Of a stretch of DNA of 64,000 nucleotides, positions 25,926-34,464 are shown in pieces. The notes beneath the pieces are model-generated. The model had not been told where the DNA came from. It did not search any database and saw only the letters and a list, made by a program, of their open reading frames with translations. Position 1 is the stretch's first letter. The number at the start of each line of letters is the position of its first letter. Position numbers and translations under genes: made by a program. The DNA is from Myxococcales bacterium. Its GTDB lineage: Bacteria > Myxococcota_A > Polyangia > Haliangiales > Haliangiaceae. The stretch covers positions 1-64,000 of the forward strand of contig JADKKI010000009.1 in NCBI GenBank assembly GCA_016720595.1, given 5' to 3'.

Positions 25926-26639
25926 ATGGCCAAGGCGAACACGACGTGGACGGTGCTCCCGCATGCACCGATCGAGAAGCTCTCCACCAACCTGTGGCGC
26001 GTCGAGGCGAAGCTCCCGGGGATGGACATGAAGCGCGTGATGTCGATCGCGCGGCGTGCCGACGGCACGCTCGTGATCCACAACGGGATCGCGCTCGGGG
26101 ATGCGGAGATGGCCGAGATCGACGCCTGGGGCAAGGTCGCCGCGATCATCGTGCCCAACGGCTTTCATCGCCTCGATGCCAAGGTGTTCGCGGATCGGTA
26201 TCCCGATGCCCGCGTGCTGTGCCCGCCTGGTGCGAAGGCCAAGGTCGAGCAGGTCGTGAAGGTGCACGGCGGCTACGACGAGCTCCCGGTGGACGCGGCC
26301 GTGGAGCTGCAGCTCCTCGATGGCACCAAGCAACGTGAGGGCGTGATGATCGTGCGCTCGGGGCAGAGCGCCAGCCTGGTGTTCAACGATGCGGTGTTCA
26401 ACATGCCGCACCTCACGGGCGTGACCGGGTTCATGCTCCGCCGGGTGACGGGCTCGACGGGCGGCCCGAAGGTATCGCGCCTCGCGAAGTGGCTGATGAT
26501 CGCCGACAAACCGGCGTTTCGCGCGCACGTCGAGCGGCTCGCGGAGCTGCCCAACCTCACCCACGTGGTGGTCTCGCACCACGAGACGATCACCGAAGAT
26601 CCAACGGGCACGCTGAAGCGGGTGGTCGCCGCACTGTGA
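25926..26639 (+). CDS. DUF4336 (metallo-beta-lactamase-fold-like) protein (237 aa)
   Basis: Cytoplasmic protein. Segments LSTNLWRVEAKLPGMDMKRV, MSIARRADGTLVIHNGIAL, AIIVPNGFHRLDAKVFADR, FPDA-like YPDARVLCPPGAK and LTHVVVSHHETI follow the order of DUF4336 proteins, which have the metallo-beta-lactamase fold. The HxHxDH metal motif is replaced by NGFHRLDA, leaving His and Asp, while SHHE near the end supplies later ligands. Activity of the family is not established. Probably co-transcribed with the preceding lipoprotein gene. Confidence 0.75.
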   Translation: MAKANTTWTVLPHAPIEKLSTNLWRVEAKLPGMDMKRVMSIARRADGTLVIHNGIALGDAEMAEIDAWGKVAAIIVPNGFHRLDAKVFADRYPDARVLCPPGAKAKVEQVVKVHGGYDELPVDAAVELQLLDGTKQREGVMIVRSGQSASLVFNDAVFNMPHLTGVTGFMLRRVTGSTGGPKVSRLAKWLMIADKPAFRAHVERLAELPNLTHVVVSHHETITEDPTGTLKRVVAAL

Positions 26640-26651
26640 TCTCCGAGAGGT

Positions 26652-27869
26652 TCAGCCCTGTGCCGCGCGCGTGCGCTGGATCAGGTTGAACCAGATCTGC
26701 TTGTCGGCACCGTCGAGACCGAACGGCTGAGCGGTCAGGAGGTAGCCACCCTCCGGGTGCGGTTCGCAGGTCTTGATGTTCGCGAGCATGTCGAGCTTGG
26801 GGTCGCAGGCGAGGTCGAGCTGCGCGAGCCAGTTCGGCATCAGCGCGGTGGCACCGCGAAACGCGAGGGTGTTGGGGGCGATCGCGCAGCTTCGAAATGT
26901 CTCCCGCTTGGTCGCCACATCGAACTCCACCGGCCAGCCGTCGTCGAGGATCGAGGCCGGCTTGACCACGGCGGAAGGTGCGCGAGCCTCCGCGGCCGCC
27001 GAGGCCCCTGCCTCGAAGCTCGCCATGAACTCTGCGATCTGCGGGATCATCGCACCCACGCGCTCGCGCTCGTCCTCGGAGAGGCGCTCGACCTCACACA
27101 GTGCGCTCGGGCCCGCGGTTGGCGCCCTCTCGAAGATCGCGTTGATCTGATCCACGGTCGCCATCAGCTCGACCAGCGCTCCGTGCGGGCCGACGTAGTT
27201 CGCCACATCGTGGTGCGCGATGATCGCCTGATAGATCGCAGGTGGCAGGTTCCACCGCTTGGCCACCACGCTACCGAACTTCACGTGCAGCCGATCGACC
27301 AGGATCTTCCAGGTCTTGGCAGGAAGCACCGGAAGCTCGACCTTCAGATCCTCGAGCCCGGCGAGGACGATGATCGCACCGAAGTCATGGAGCAGACCGG
27401 CGACGAATGCCTCGTCGGGGCTGATCCCGCGGCGGCCGGCGAGCTCGAGGGCGATCCGGGCCGAAAGAAGCGAGCAGCGCCAGCTATCGCGGCGGAGGGA
27501 CGCGAGCGGCCCCGACCCACTCGCCGTGACGCCCACGCTCTGGGCGATCGCGAGGCGCAGGAGATCCTCGATCCCGATCCGGGTGACCGCCGCCTCGAGC
27601 GAGGTGATGGCTGCGGCTCGGCCACCGTCCGCGGCGTTCGCGCGTCGTAGTACAGCCGCGACCAGGGCGGCATCGGCGTTGACCGTGGCGCATAGATCGC
27701 GGCTGCTGTACCGGCCACTGCTCGCGAGCTTCTGCAGCTTGAGCGCGATCGCCGGATAGGGCGGGAGTCGAAGCCGATCGGCTTCGAGCCTCGTGGTCAA
27801 CATCACCTCGAGGTCGAGGTTCGGCTTCCTCGGGATGGGAGGCGGGGTGGAGCCGGGGATTGCGACCAT
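26652..27869 (-). CDS. HDOD-domain signalling protein with possible PilZ-like C-terminus (405 aa)
   Basis: HDOD domains are degenerate HD-phosphohydrolase relatives used in signalling. Residues 25-235 show the fold: LPPYPAIALKLQKLASSG, AALVAAVLRRANAADGG, LEAAVTRIGIEDLLRLAIAQ, EAFVAGLLHDFGAIIVL and YQAIIAHHDV. Some HD residues (HDF, HHD) survive. After an Ala-rich linker (about 280-300) residues 310-400 (EFDVATKRETFRSCAIAPNT, GATALMPNWLAQLDLACDPK) look like a PilZ-type beta-barrel, though the RxxxR/DxSxxG c-di-GMP motif is not obvious. A regulatory role in motility or stress is inferred from the family. Confidence 0.8.
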   Translation of the reverse strand: MVAIPGSTPPPIPRKPNLDLEVMLTTRLEADRLRLPPYPAIALKLQKLASSGRYSSRDLCATVNADAALVAAVLRRANAADGGRAAAITSLEAAVTRIGIEDLLRLAIAQSVGVTASGSGPLASLRRDSWRCSLLSARIALELAGRRGISPDEAFVAGLLHDFGAIIVLAGLEDLKVELPVLPAKTWKILVDRLHVKFGSVVAKRWNLPPAIYQAIIAHHDVANYVGPHGALVELMATVDQINAIFERAPTAGPSALCEVERLSEDERERVGAMIPQIAEFMASFEAGASAAAEARAPSAVVKPASILDDGWPVEFDVATKRETFRSCAIAPNTLAFRGATALMPNWLAQLDLACDPKLDMLANIKTCEPHPEGGYLLTAQPFGLDGADKQIWFNLIQRTRAAQG

Positions 27870-27936
27870 GCTTCATGGGCCGGCCAGCGTGACGATCTGT
27901 TAAGCCCTGCGTCGGGAGTTCTCGTACAATGGTGGC

Positions 27937-28257
27937 ATGCGTACATGCGGCCTGGTGCTCGTGCTGATGGCCCTGATTGCGACGATGTCGGGCGCTGCGC
28001 TCGCCCAGCGCACGTGTGATCCAGCAAAGGACAGCAGCTGCCGTGCGGCGACGGTCGGCAAGCCGGCCCCCAAGGTGAAGCCTCCCACGCAGCCCCCGAC
28101 CATCACGATCGGCCCACTCGACCTGATCGGGAAGGTCCGCGGCGCGATGCTGCTGCAGTTCCTCGAACGTGCGGATGAGGAGCTCGAGCGGGCCTCGCTC
28201 CAGCGGCGGTCGTTCGTGCCCGAGCTCGTACGCTCGGTCGAGCTCGAGGCGCTGTAG
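27937..28257 (+). CDS. Small secreted protein (106 aa)
   Basis: ATG 27937 gives a signal peptide (MRTCGLVLVLMALIATMSGA-ALA-Q). Two cysteines follow (RTCDPAKDSSCRA), then a Pro-rich stretch (KPAPKVKPPTQPPTITIGP) and an amphipathic C-terminal helix (RGAMLLQFLERADEELERAS). It has the look of small myxobacterial periplasmic proteins with no assigned role. It ends one base before the LysR gene's stop (convergent, no gap). Confidence 0.6.
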   Translation: MRTCGLVLVLMALIATMSGAALAQRTCDPAKDSSCRAATVGKPAPKVKPPTQPPTITIGPLDLIGKVRGAMLLQFLERADEELERASLQRRSFVPELVRSVELEAL

Positions 28258-29154
28258 TCATCGCGGCTTCGGCCGCTTCGATGTGACCTGCGCGATCACC
28301 TGGCCGATCAGCGCCTGCGCACCACCGGTCAGCGTGTGGCCGCGTCGCGTCACCAACAGCACCGGGAACTGAAACCTCTCGCCACGGAGCACGTCGACGA
28401 GCGTGCCAGCTCGCAGGCCTTCGGCGACCAGCAGCTCCGGTAGGACCGACACTCCGAGCCCCGCCTCCACCATCCGCAGGTGCGCCTCGGCGTCGTTGGA
28501 GGACACGCGGATCGCTGCGGCCGGATACCGCTTGCGGAGCTTGTCGAGCGTGGGGAACCCGGTGGCGCGCGGATCCTCGACCTCGCGGCTCCCGAGGAAC
28601 GACGTCAGCGTGGCCTCGTCCTTCGCGCGATCCGCGCGGACCACGAGGCGAAACGGAACCTCGACGAGGGCGACCGAGGACAGCGTCGAGGGCACCTCGG
28701 GCAGGTAGAGATAGAGCCCGAGCTCGAGCTCTCCCGAGGCGATCTTCGCCATCCCCATCGCCGCAGGCGCGGAGTAGATCATCGGCCATAGCCGCGGATG
28801 GACGGCGAGGAGCCCGGCCACGGCGTCGGGGACCACGCGTGAGGCCAGCACGCCGCTCGCGCCGATTCGCACGGGACCACTCAGGGTGCCGCGCTCCTCC
28901 TCGGCGATCCTGCCGATCTGCTCGACCTCGGAGAAGATCCGCGCGCACGCCGCGTACACGCGCTCGCCGGCGCTGGTCAACGCGAACCGGCGACCCTTCC
29001 GATCGATCAACGTCACCCCCAGCCGCTCTTCGAGCAGCCGCACGCTGCGGCTCATCCCCGGCTGCTGCGCGCGGAGCACCACGGCGGCGCGCGTGAAGCC
29101 GCCCTGACGCGCGACCTCGAAGAAGTGTCGGAGATGTCCGAGCTCGGCCTCCAT
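28258..29154 (-). CDS. LysR family transcriptional regulator (298 aa)
   Basis: ATG 29154 gives MEAELGHLRHFFEVARQGGF, the usual start of the LysR helix-turn-helix (FTRAAVVLRAQQPGMSRSVR, LLEERLGVTLIDRKGRR). The longer frame to 29403 is not needed. The effector-binding domain follows: SGPVRIGASGVLASRVVPD, LELGLYLYLPEV, AHLRMVEAGLGVSVLPELLV. Near-standard length. Divergent from the PD40 lipoprotein gene (88-bp gap), which is therefore a candidate target. Confidence 0.9.
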   Translation of the reverse strand: MEAELGHLRHFFEVARQGGFTRAAVVLRAQQPGMSRSVRLLEERLGVTLIDRKGRRFALTSAGERVYAACARIFSEVEQIGRIAEEERGTLSGPVRIGASGVLASRVVPDAVAGLLAVHPRLWPMIYSAPAAMGMAKIASGELELGLYLYLPEVPSTLSSVALVEVPFRLVVRADRAKDEATLTSFLGSREVEDPRATGFPTLDKLRKRYPAAAIRVSSNDAEAHLRMVEAGLGVSVLPELLVAEGLRAGTLVDVLRGERFQFPVLLVTRRGHTLTGGAQALIGQVIAQVTSKRPKPR

Positions 29155-29242
29155 AACTTGACGGTATGTACCACGCGAGAACATCCCGGCTTCGTTATCG
29201 TGCGGAGCAGGCGAATTCCTGCGATCCTCGATCATCCGCGCG

Positions 29243-30145
29243 TTGTTCGTTCTCTCGCCCCTCCTGCTCGCCGCGTGCGGGAGGCTCAACTTCGACCCTA
29301 CGTCGACGCTCGGCGACCTCGACGGTGCCGTGGACACCACGGATGGCCCCACGGCATGCAAGGGCGCGTTCCAGGCCGCGCGCAACCTCACCGAGATCAA
29401 CACCGCCCTCGACGAGGACGGCGGAGCGATCAGCGCGGATGGACTCGAGCTCTACTTCGGCTCGAACCGCGCCGGTGGCGCCGGAGACTTCGACCTCTAC
29501 GTCGCGAAGCGCTCGGCCTTCGGGATGCCGTTCGGCCCACCGGTCAACGTCGCGGCGGTCAACAGCTCGGTGTACGACGACAACCCGTACGTCGAGCCCG
29601 ATGGGCTGACGCTGTGGTGGCAGCAAGGGGCGCGGATCGTGCGCTCCGTGCGCCCGGACCGCTCCGCGACGTGGCTGCCCCCGCTGGTGGTGGCGGAGCT
29701 CGATTCCGGCACCGACGATCAGGCGCCGACGTTCACACCTGATGGCCTGACGCTCTACTACTCGTCGACCCGCAACCTCGGGGCGGCGGAGATCTTCCGT
29801 GCGACCCGACCCTCCCGCACGGCCCCGTTCGGGGCGCCGGTCCTCGAGGCCACGGCGAGCTCGAACACCTTCGACTGCTGCCCCGAGGTGCTCGCGGGCG
29901 GCGACCGAGTGGCGTTCAGCTCCCAGCGAGGGACGGCGTGGACGCAGGTCTGGGTCGCCCCGCGGAACGCCACCGACGGCTCCCTCGGCGTGGCCACCCT
30001 GTTCAGCCTGGTCGATTCCCCCGGCACCGACTCGGACTACGACCCGTTCGCGACCCCGGATGACACGACCGTCGGCGTGGCCTCAACCCGGGCGAACGGT
30101 CAAGGGGGGGGTGACATCTGGCTCTACGAGCGCGCCTGTCCGTGA
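29243..30145 (+). CDS. PD40/TolB-like beta-propeller lipoprotein (300 aa)
   Basis: TTG 29243 is chosen because it gives MFVLSPLLLAACGRLNF with lipobox L-A-A-C; no ATG fits. The rest is WD40-like PD40 repeats: AISADGLELYFGSNRAGG, NPYVEPDGLTLWW, APTFTPDGLTLYYSSTRN, CPEVLAGGDRVAFSSQRG, PFATPDDTTVGVASTRANG. Such propellers bind proteins or glycans at the cell surface. The kinase gene follows after 87 bases on the same strand. Confidence 0.8.
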   Translation: MFVLSPLLLAACGRLNFDPTSTLGDLDGAVDTTDGPTACKGAFQAARNLTEINTALDEDGGAISADGLELYFGSNRAGGAGDFDLYVAKRSAFGMPFGPPVNVAAVNSSVYDDNPYVEPDGLTLWWQQGARIVRSVRPDRSATWLPPLVVAELDSGTDDQAPTFTPDGLTLYYSSTRNLGAAEIFRATRPSRTAPFGAPVLEATASSNTFDCCPEVLAGGDRVAFSSQRGTAWTQVWVAPRNATDGSLGVATLFSLVDSPGTDSDYDPFATPDDTTVGVASTRANGQGGGDIWLYERACP

Positions 30146-30232
30146 ACTGCGCAGTTCTCCGCCCCCCTCCACGTCGATCGTGCCGCCGGTCGATTCAAGA
30201 CGAAGCCGACCAGTCGTAAGCTCGGACAGAAG

Positions 30233-31300
30233 GTGCACGATCCGCTCATCGATACGGTCGTCGGAGGCCGGTACCGCGTGCTGCGGAGGATCGGTGAGGG
30301 CGGCATGTCCTTCATCTACGAGGTCCAGCACATCAAGCTGCTGCGCTCGTTCGCGCTCAAAGGCTTGCTCCCGATGTGGGCGCACAACGAGGAGGCCTCG
30401 CAGCGGTTCGAGCGAGAGGCCGAGCTCCTCGGGAGCTTGCGCCACCCGAACGTCATCGACATCGCGGACTGGCTGTACCTGCAGGATGGCACGCCGTGCA
30501 TGGTCCTCGAGTTCCTTCACGGCGCGACCCTGCAGACCCGCCTGCAGCGAGGTCCGCTCGAGTTCGATGCGATCGCCCGGCTCGCGGATCACACGTGCTC
30601 GGCACTCGCGCTCGCACACCGCAACGGCATCACGCACCGTGACGTCAAGCCGGAGAACATCTTCATCTCGATCGATGACTCCGGCGACGATCGCGTGAAG
30701 CTCCTCGATTTCGGCGTCTCGAAGCTGCGTGGCGTGGGGCGGCTCAGCGGCGTGTACCGCATGCTCGGCACGCCTTCGTACATGTCGCCCGAGCAGGCCT
30801 CCGGCAACAACGATGCGGTGGGGCCGTCCTCGGACTGCTGGGCGATGGGCGCGATCCTCTACGAGATGGCGACCCGCGAGGTCGCGTTCCGTGGCATCGA
30901 CATCCAGCAGACGCTGATGCTGATCCTCGAGGGTCGCCCGCCGCCCCTCCTGCAGTTCCGGCCCGATGCGCCGGCCGAGTTCGTCGAGCTGGTGGATCGC
31001 TGCCTCTCGCACGATCCGGCGCGGCGGATCCAGACGATCGAGGATCTCCGGTTCCGGCTGCGCAACGCTCTGCCGCCGCCCGGTCGCACGCCCCTGCTCC
31101 AGCCCAAGCGTCCCAGCACGCCGGTCTCCGGCATGCCTGTCACCGGCCCCACGCCCACGCCCGGGATCGTCGGGCCCGCCACGCTCACCGGCAAGGTTCC
31201 CCCCGCGGCGCCCGTCGAGAGCTCGCGGCGGTGGATCATCGTTCTGGTCGCGATCGTGTTGGCCACGCTCGGCAACCTCGCGATCGCGCTCTGGGCTTAG
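30233..31300 (+). CDS. Membrane-anchored Hanks-type Ser/Thr protein kinase (355 aa)
   Basis: Start at GTG 30233. Kinase domain at residues 14-285: glycine loop GEGGMSF (21-27), ATP-binding Lys43 in FALKGL, helix-C Glu near 62-64, HRDVKPEN (135-142), DFG (159-161), SPEQ in place of APE, and the C-lobe DCWAMGAILYEMATRE. All catalytic residues are present, so it should be active. A Pro/Thr-rich juxtamembrane segment (290-330) precedes one C-terminal transmembrane helix (WIIVLVAIVLATLGNLAIAL); only about two residues lie beyond it, so there is no extracellular sensor domain. Sensing would need a partner, possibly the propeller lipoprotein encoded just upstream. Confidence 0.92.
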   Translation: MHDPLIDTVVGGRYRVLRRIGEGGMSFIYEVQHIKLLRSFALKGLLPMWAHNEEASQRFEREAELLGSLRHPNVIDIADWLYLQDGTPCMVLEFLHGATLQTRLQRGPLEFDAIARLADHTCSALALAHRNGITHRDVKPENIFISIDDSGDDRVKLLDFGVSKLRGVGRLSGVYRMLGTPSYMSPEQASGNNDAVGPSSDCWAMGAILYEMATREVAFRGIDIQQTLMLILEGRPPPLLQFRPDAPAEFVELVDRCLSHDPARRIQTIEDLRFRLRNALPPPGRTPLLQPKRPSTPVSGMPVTGPTPTPGIVGPATLTGKVPPAAPVESSRRWIIVLVAIVLATLGNLAIALWA

Positions 31301-31305
31301 TCCAG

Positions 31306-32070
31306 TCAGTTCCGCGCGACCGTCGCGGTGGTCTCGGTCAGCTCCGCCGAGACTCGCTCGCCATCCGCCACCACCACGAACCGCAGGGGCGTGCGATCGG
31401 CGGTGGTCGACAGCCAGATCGTGACGTCCACGGGATCCATCGAGCGATCGAGCGGACGCACCGTGCCGCGGATCTTCAGGGCGCGATGCCCCTGGGCTTC
31501 GTCTCGCGTGGGCCGCTCCACGTCGAGCCGGTAGAGCGTGTGACGGAGCACGAACCATAGATAGGCCGGTGGCGGTGCGTCCTCGCGCGACCAGGCGCGG
31601 AGCGACGCCAGCGTCGTGTGCAGGGTGTGGAGCGGAGTTCCGCCGGGGACCACGAGGCGTGGGCCGGCATCGATCGCGTAGTGCGCGCCTTCGATCACCG
31701 CACTCGTCGACGTGTCCTCTCCTCCGACAGTGAGGCCCTCGTGCGAGGCCGTGGCAGCGCCATGATCGAGCGTGGTGCTCAGCTGGTAGCGGACCCTGGC
31801 GAACGCCTTGGCGAGCGCCGTGGTCGAGAACTTGCTGTGCGCTTCACGCGCGCCGATCCCGAGGTCTGCCCGGCCGACGAGGAGCCCCTGCCAGTAGATG
31901 TCCCACACCATCTGCTCGCCCGACGGCAGCTGGAGGCCGGCCGAGGGCAACGGGGTGGGCGGCGGATCGACCAGCGGGATCGTGGATCCGGGATGCGCTC
32001 CGCAGGCGGCGACCCCGAGGGCGATCAGGCACACGGTGCAGAGGGTGCGGAGCATCGTCGTCAATGCCAT
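31306..32070 (-). CDS. DUF3108-domain lipoprotein (254 aa)
   Basis: ATG 32070 gives MALTTMLRTLCTVCLIALGV and a lipobox (V-A-A-C). The mature protein reads like the DUF3108 family: GEQMVWDIYWQGLLVGRADL, YQLSTTLDHGAATASHEGL, LHTLHTTLASLRAW, RLDVERPTRDEAQGHRALKI, VTIWLSTTADRTPLRFVVVA. The family is periplasmic with a beta-barrel-like fold and no known activity. Converges tightly on the kinase gene (5-base gap) and is divergent from the polymerase gene. Confidence 0.75.
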   Translation of the reverse strand: MALTTMLRTLCTVCLIALGVAACGAHPGSTIPLVDPPPTPLPSAGLQLPSGEQMVWDIYWQGLLVGRADLGIGAREAHSKFSTTALAKAFARVRYQLSTTLDHGAATASHEGLTVGGEDTSTSAVIEGAHYAIDAGPRLVVPGGTPLHTLHTTLASLRAWSREDAPPPAYLWFVLRHTLYRLDVERPTRDEAQGHRALKIRGTVRPLDRSMDPVDVTIWLSTTADRTPLRFVVVADGERVSAELTETTATVARN

Positions 32071-32132
32071 GGGAACGCGTCTGGTGACCAGATGCACGTC
32101 CGTGATCACACTCTGCCGGACCTCGCCGGTCC

Positions 32133-34463
32133 TTGCGGGCCGTGGTGGAATGCACCGGCGTGCCGCGCCCGATCGAAGACGAGTGGCTCGAGGGGTGGGA
32201 CCCCACGCCGGGCATCGTCTCGGTGTGGGCGGAGGGCGATGGCATGGTCACGGTGTGGCGTCGGGTCGACGGCCAGCTGGTGCGCGAGGACGTGCGGTTC
32301 CGGCCGTGGGTATTGCTCGACCAGCTCGATGACCTGGGCCCGGGGATCACCCATCGCGAGCTCGACGGGGCAGGGCCGCTCCGCTACGTGGTGCGCGGCG
32401 ACGACATGCCGAGCCTGACCGGCGCGATCCTACGCGCGGCGAGCCGGCGCCTCGGCCATGCGGTCACGCACATGCGCGATCTCGGCGCCGATGCCGCGCT
32501 CGTGCTCCCGCCCGAGGAGCAGTACCTCGTGGCCTCGGGCCGCACGTACTTCCGCGACCTGCCGTTCGATCGGCTGCGCCGGCTCCAGGTGGATCTCGAG
32601 ACCACGGGTCTCGATCCGCAACGCGATCGGATCTTCTTGATCGCCGTCCGCGATCCCGAGGGGGAGATCGAGCTGATCGAAGGCGCGGACGAGGCTGCCC
32701 TGATCGCGCGCCTCGTGGCCAAGGTGCGCGAGGCGGATCCGGACGTGATCGAGAACCACAACCTCCACGGCTTCGATCTGCCCTTCCTCGATCGTCGCGC
32801 GCGCTTGCTCGGGGTGCCGCTCGTCCTCGGACGCACCGGCTCCGGCCTGCGGCAGCGCGGCGCGCGACGCGGGGTGGCGATCGGCGCGGATGCGGAACGG
32901 CGCGTGCGCTTCATCGCGCCGGGACGCGAGCTGATCGACACGCTCGATGCCGTGCTCCGGCACGACTTCGCGACCCGCGATCTTCCGGGCCATGGCCTCA
33001 AGGCCGTCGCGCAGCACCTCGGGGTCGCGGGGCCCGAGCGCGAGATGATCCGCGGCGATCAGATCCACGCCGTCTACCAGCGCGATCCCGAGCGCGTCCG
33101 TCGATATGCGCGCGCAGATGTCGAGGAGGTCGAGGGGCTCGCGCGACTCCTGGGTGGACCAGCGTTCGCGCTGGCGCGGATGGCACCGCGGCGCTACGAG
33201 CGGCTCGCCGATGCGGGCCCGGCGACGGGCGTGATCGATCCGCTGCTCGTCCGCGCGTACCTGCGCTCGAACACCGCTCTCCCGGCCCACGCGCAGGGCG
33301 ATGGCACGCCGCACAGCGGGGCCGCGCTGCACCTGTTCGCGGCCGGCGTGGCGCATCGGATCGTGAAGGCAGACGTGGCGAGCCTGTATCCGTCGCTGAT
33401 GCGCTCGTATCGGATCGGTCCCGCGCGCGATCACCTGGGCGCGATGCTCGCGCTGGTCGATCGGCTCGTGGAGCGCCGGCTCGCGGCGAAAGCGAGCGGG
33501 CGTGCGGCTCCCGCCGGATCGCCGGAGCGCTCGGCGCACGAGGCGATGTCTGCCGCGATGAAGCTGGTGGTCAACTCGGCGTACGGCTATCTCGGCGCCG
33601 GAGGCCTCACGCGGTTCGCCGATGTGCACGCGGCGAACGAGGTGACCCGGCGCGGTCGCGAAGTGCTCGAGCTGATGTGCACGCAGCTCGCGGCGCGCGG
33701 GGTACGCCTGCTCGAGGCCGATACGGATGGCGTCTACTTCGCGGTGCCCGCGAGCTGGTCCGCCGCCGACGAACGGCGGGTGGTCTCGGAGGTCGGCGCG
33801 CTGCTGCCACCGCTGGTCTCGCTCGAGCTCGATGGTCGCTACGCCGCGATGCTGTCACACGAGCCCAAGAACTACGCGCTGCTCGCGCACGATGGCGAGC
33901 TGATCCTGCGCGGCGTGGCCTTCCGCTCGAGCCGCGCGGAGCCGTTCGGCGAGGCGTTTCTGCGACGCGCGGTCGCGCGGCTGCTCGTTGGAGATGTGGT
34001 GGGCGTGCGCGAGGCGTACCTCTCCACCGTCACGGCGCTGCGCCGGCGCGAGCTGCCCACGTACGAGGTGTCCTCGCGGGTGCGGCTCACCAAGACTCCG
34101 GAGGAGTATCTCGCCACACGTGAGGGTCGCCGCGAGCTGACCTACGAGGCGATGCTCGCGAGTGGGCGCACCACGTGGAGCGCCGGCGAGCGCGCGCGGG
34201 TCTATCGCACGCGTGGCGGCGGCGGAAACGTCGTCGGTGATCCGGACGACGACGAGATCTCGCACGCCGAGCTGGATCGACGGGACTACGACATCGAGCA
34301 CTACGTCCGCGTGCTGCGCGAGACGTTCGCGGCGCGGCTCCAGCGCGCGTTCGCACCCGATGACTTCGCCACGGTGTTCGGCGATCCGGATCAGCTGCAG
34401 CTGTTCGCGCCGTCGCTGGCGTCGATCACCCCCATCCTGACCGAGATCGCCGTCGATCCGTGA
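32133..34463 (+). CDS. Family B DNA polymerase with 3'-5' exonuclease (776 aa)
   Basis: All family-B landmarks are present. Exonuclease: ExoI VDLETTGL (Asp154, Glu156), ExoII ENHNLHGFDLPFLD (Asp215), ExoIII YARADVEEV (Asp329). Polymerase: motif A KADVASLYPSLMRSY (Asp414), motif B KLVVNSAYGYLG (477-488), motif C EADTDGVYF (Asp530, Asp532). The residues suggest a functional, proofreading enzyme, probably for repair or translesion synthesis as with DNA polymerase II. It is shorter than E. coli PolB. The frame opens at TTG 32133, but GTG 32142, 32145 or 32160 may be the true start. It stands alone between a divergent lipoprotein gene and a convergent reductase gene, with no phage or plasmid genes around it. 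Confidence 0.9.
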   Translation: MRAVVECTGVPRPIEDEWLEGWDPTPGIVSVWAEGDGMVTVWRRVDGQLVREDVRFRPWVLLDQLDDLGPGITHRELDGAGPLRYVVRGDDMPSLTGAILRAASRRLGHAVTHMRDLGADAALVLPPEEQYLVASGRTYFRDLPFDRLRRLQVDLETTGLDPQRDRIFLIAVRDPEGEIELIEGADEAALIARLVAKVREADPDVIENHNLHGFDLPFLDRRARLLGVPLVLGRTGSGLRQRGARRGVAIGADAERRVRFIAPGRELIDTLDAVLRHDFATRDLPGHGLKAVAQHLGVAGPEREMIRGDQIHAVYQRDPERVRRYARADVEEVEGLARLLGGPAFALARMAPRRYERLADAGPATGVIDPLLVRAYLRSNTALPAHAQGDGTPHSGAALHLFAAGVAHRIVKADVASLYPSLMRSYRIGPARDHLGAMLALVDRLVERRLAAKASGRAAPAGSPERSAHEAMSAAMKLVVNSAYGYLGAGGLTRFADVHAANEVTRRGREVLELMCTQLAARGVRLLEADTDGVYFAVPASWSAADERRVVSEVGALLPPLVSLELDGRYAAMLSHEPKNYALLAHDGELILRGVAFRSSRAEPFGEAFLRRAVARLLVGDVVGVREAYLSTVTALRRRELPTYEVSSRVRLTKTPEEYLATREGRRELTYEAMLASGRTTWSAGERARVYRTRGGGGNVVGDPDDDEISHAELDRRDYDIEHYVRVLRETFAARLQRAFAPDDFATVFGDPDQLQLFAPSLASITPILTEIAVDP

Positions 34464-34464
34464 C

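Noticed and set aside
25926..26639. DUF4336 protein considered as a true metallo-beta-lactamase
   Set aside because: The HxHxDH metal motif is not present; only the wider fold similarity is supported.
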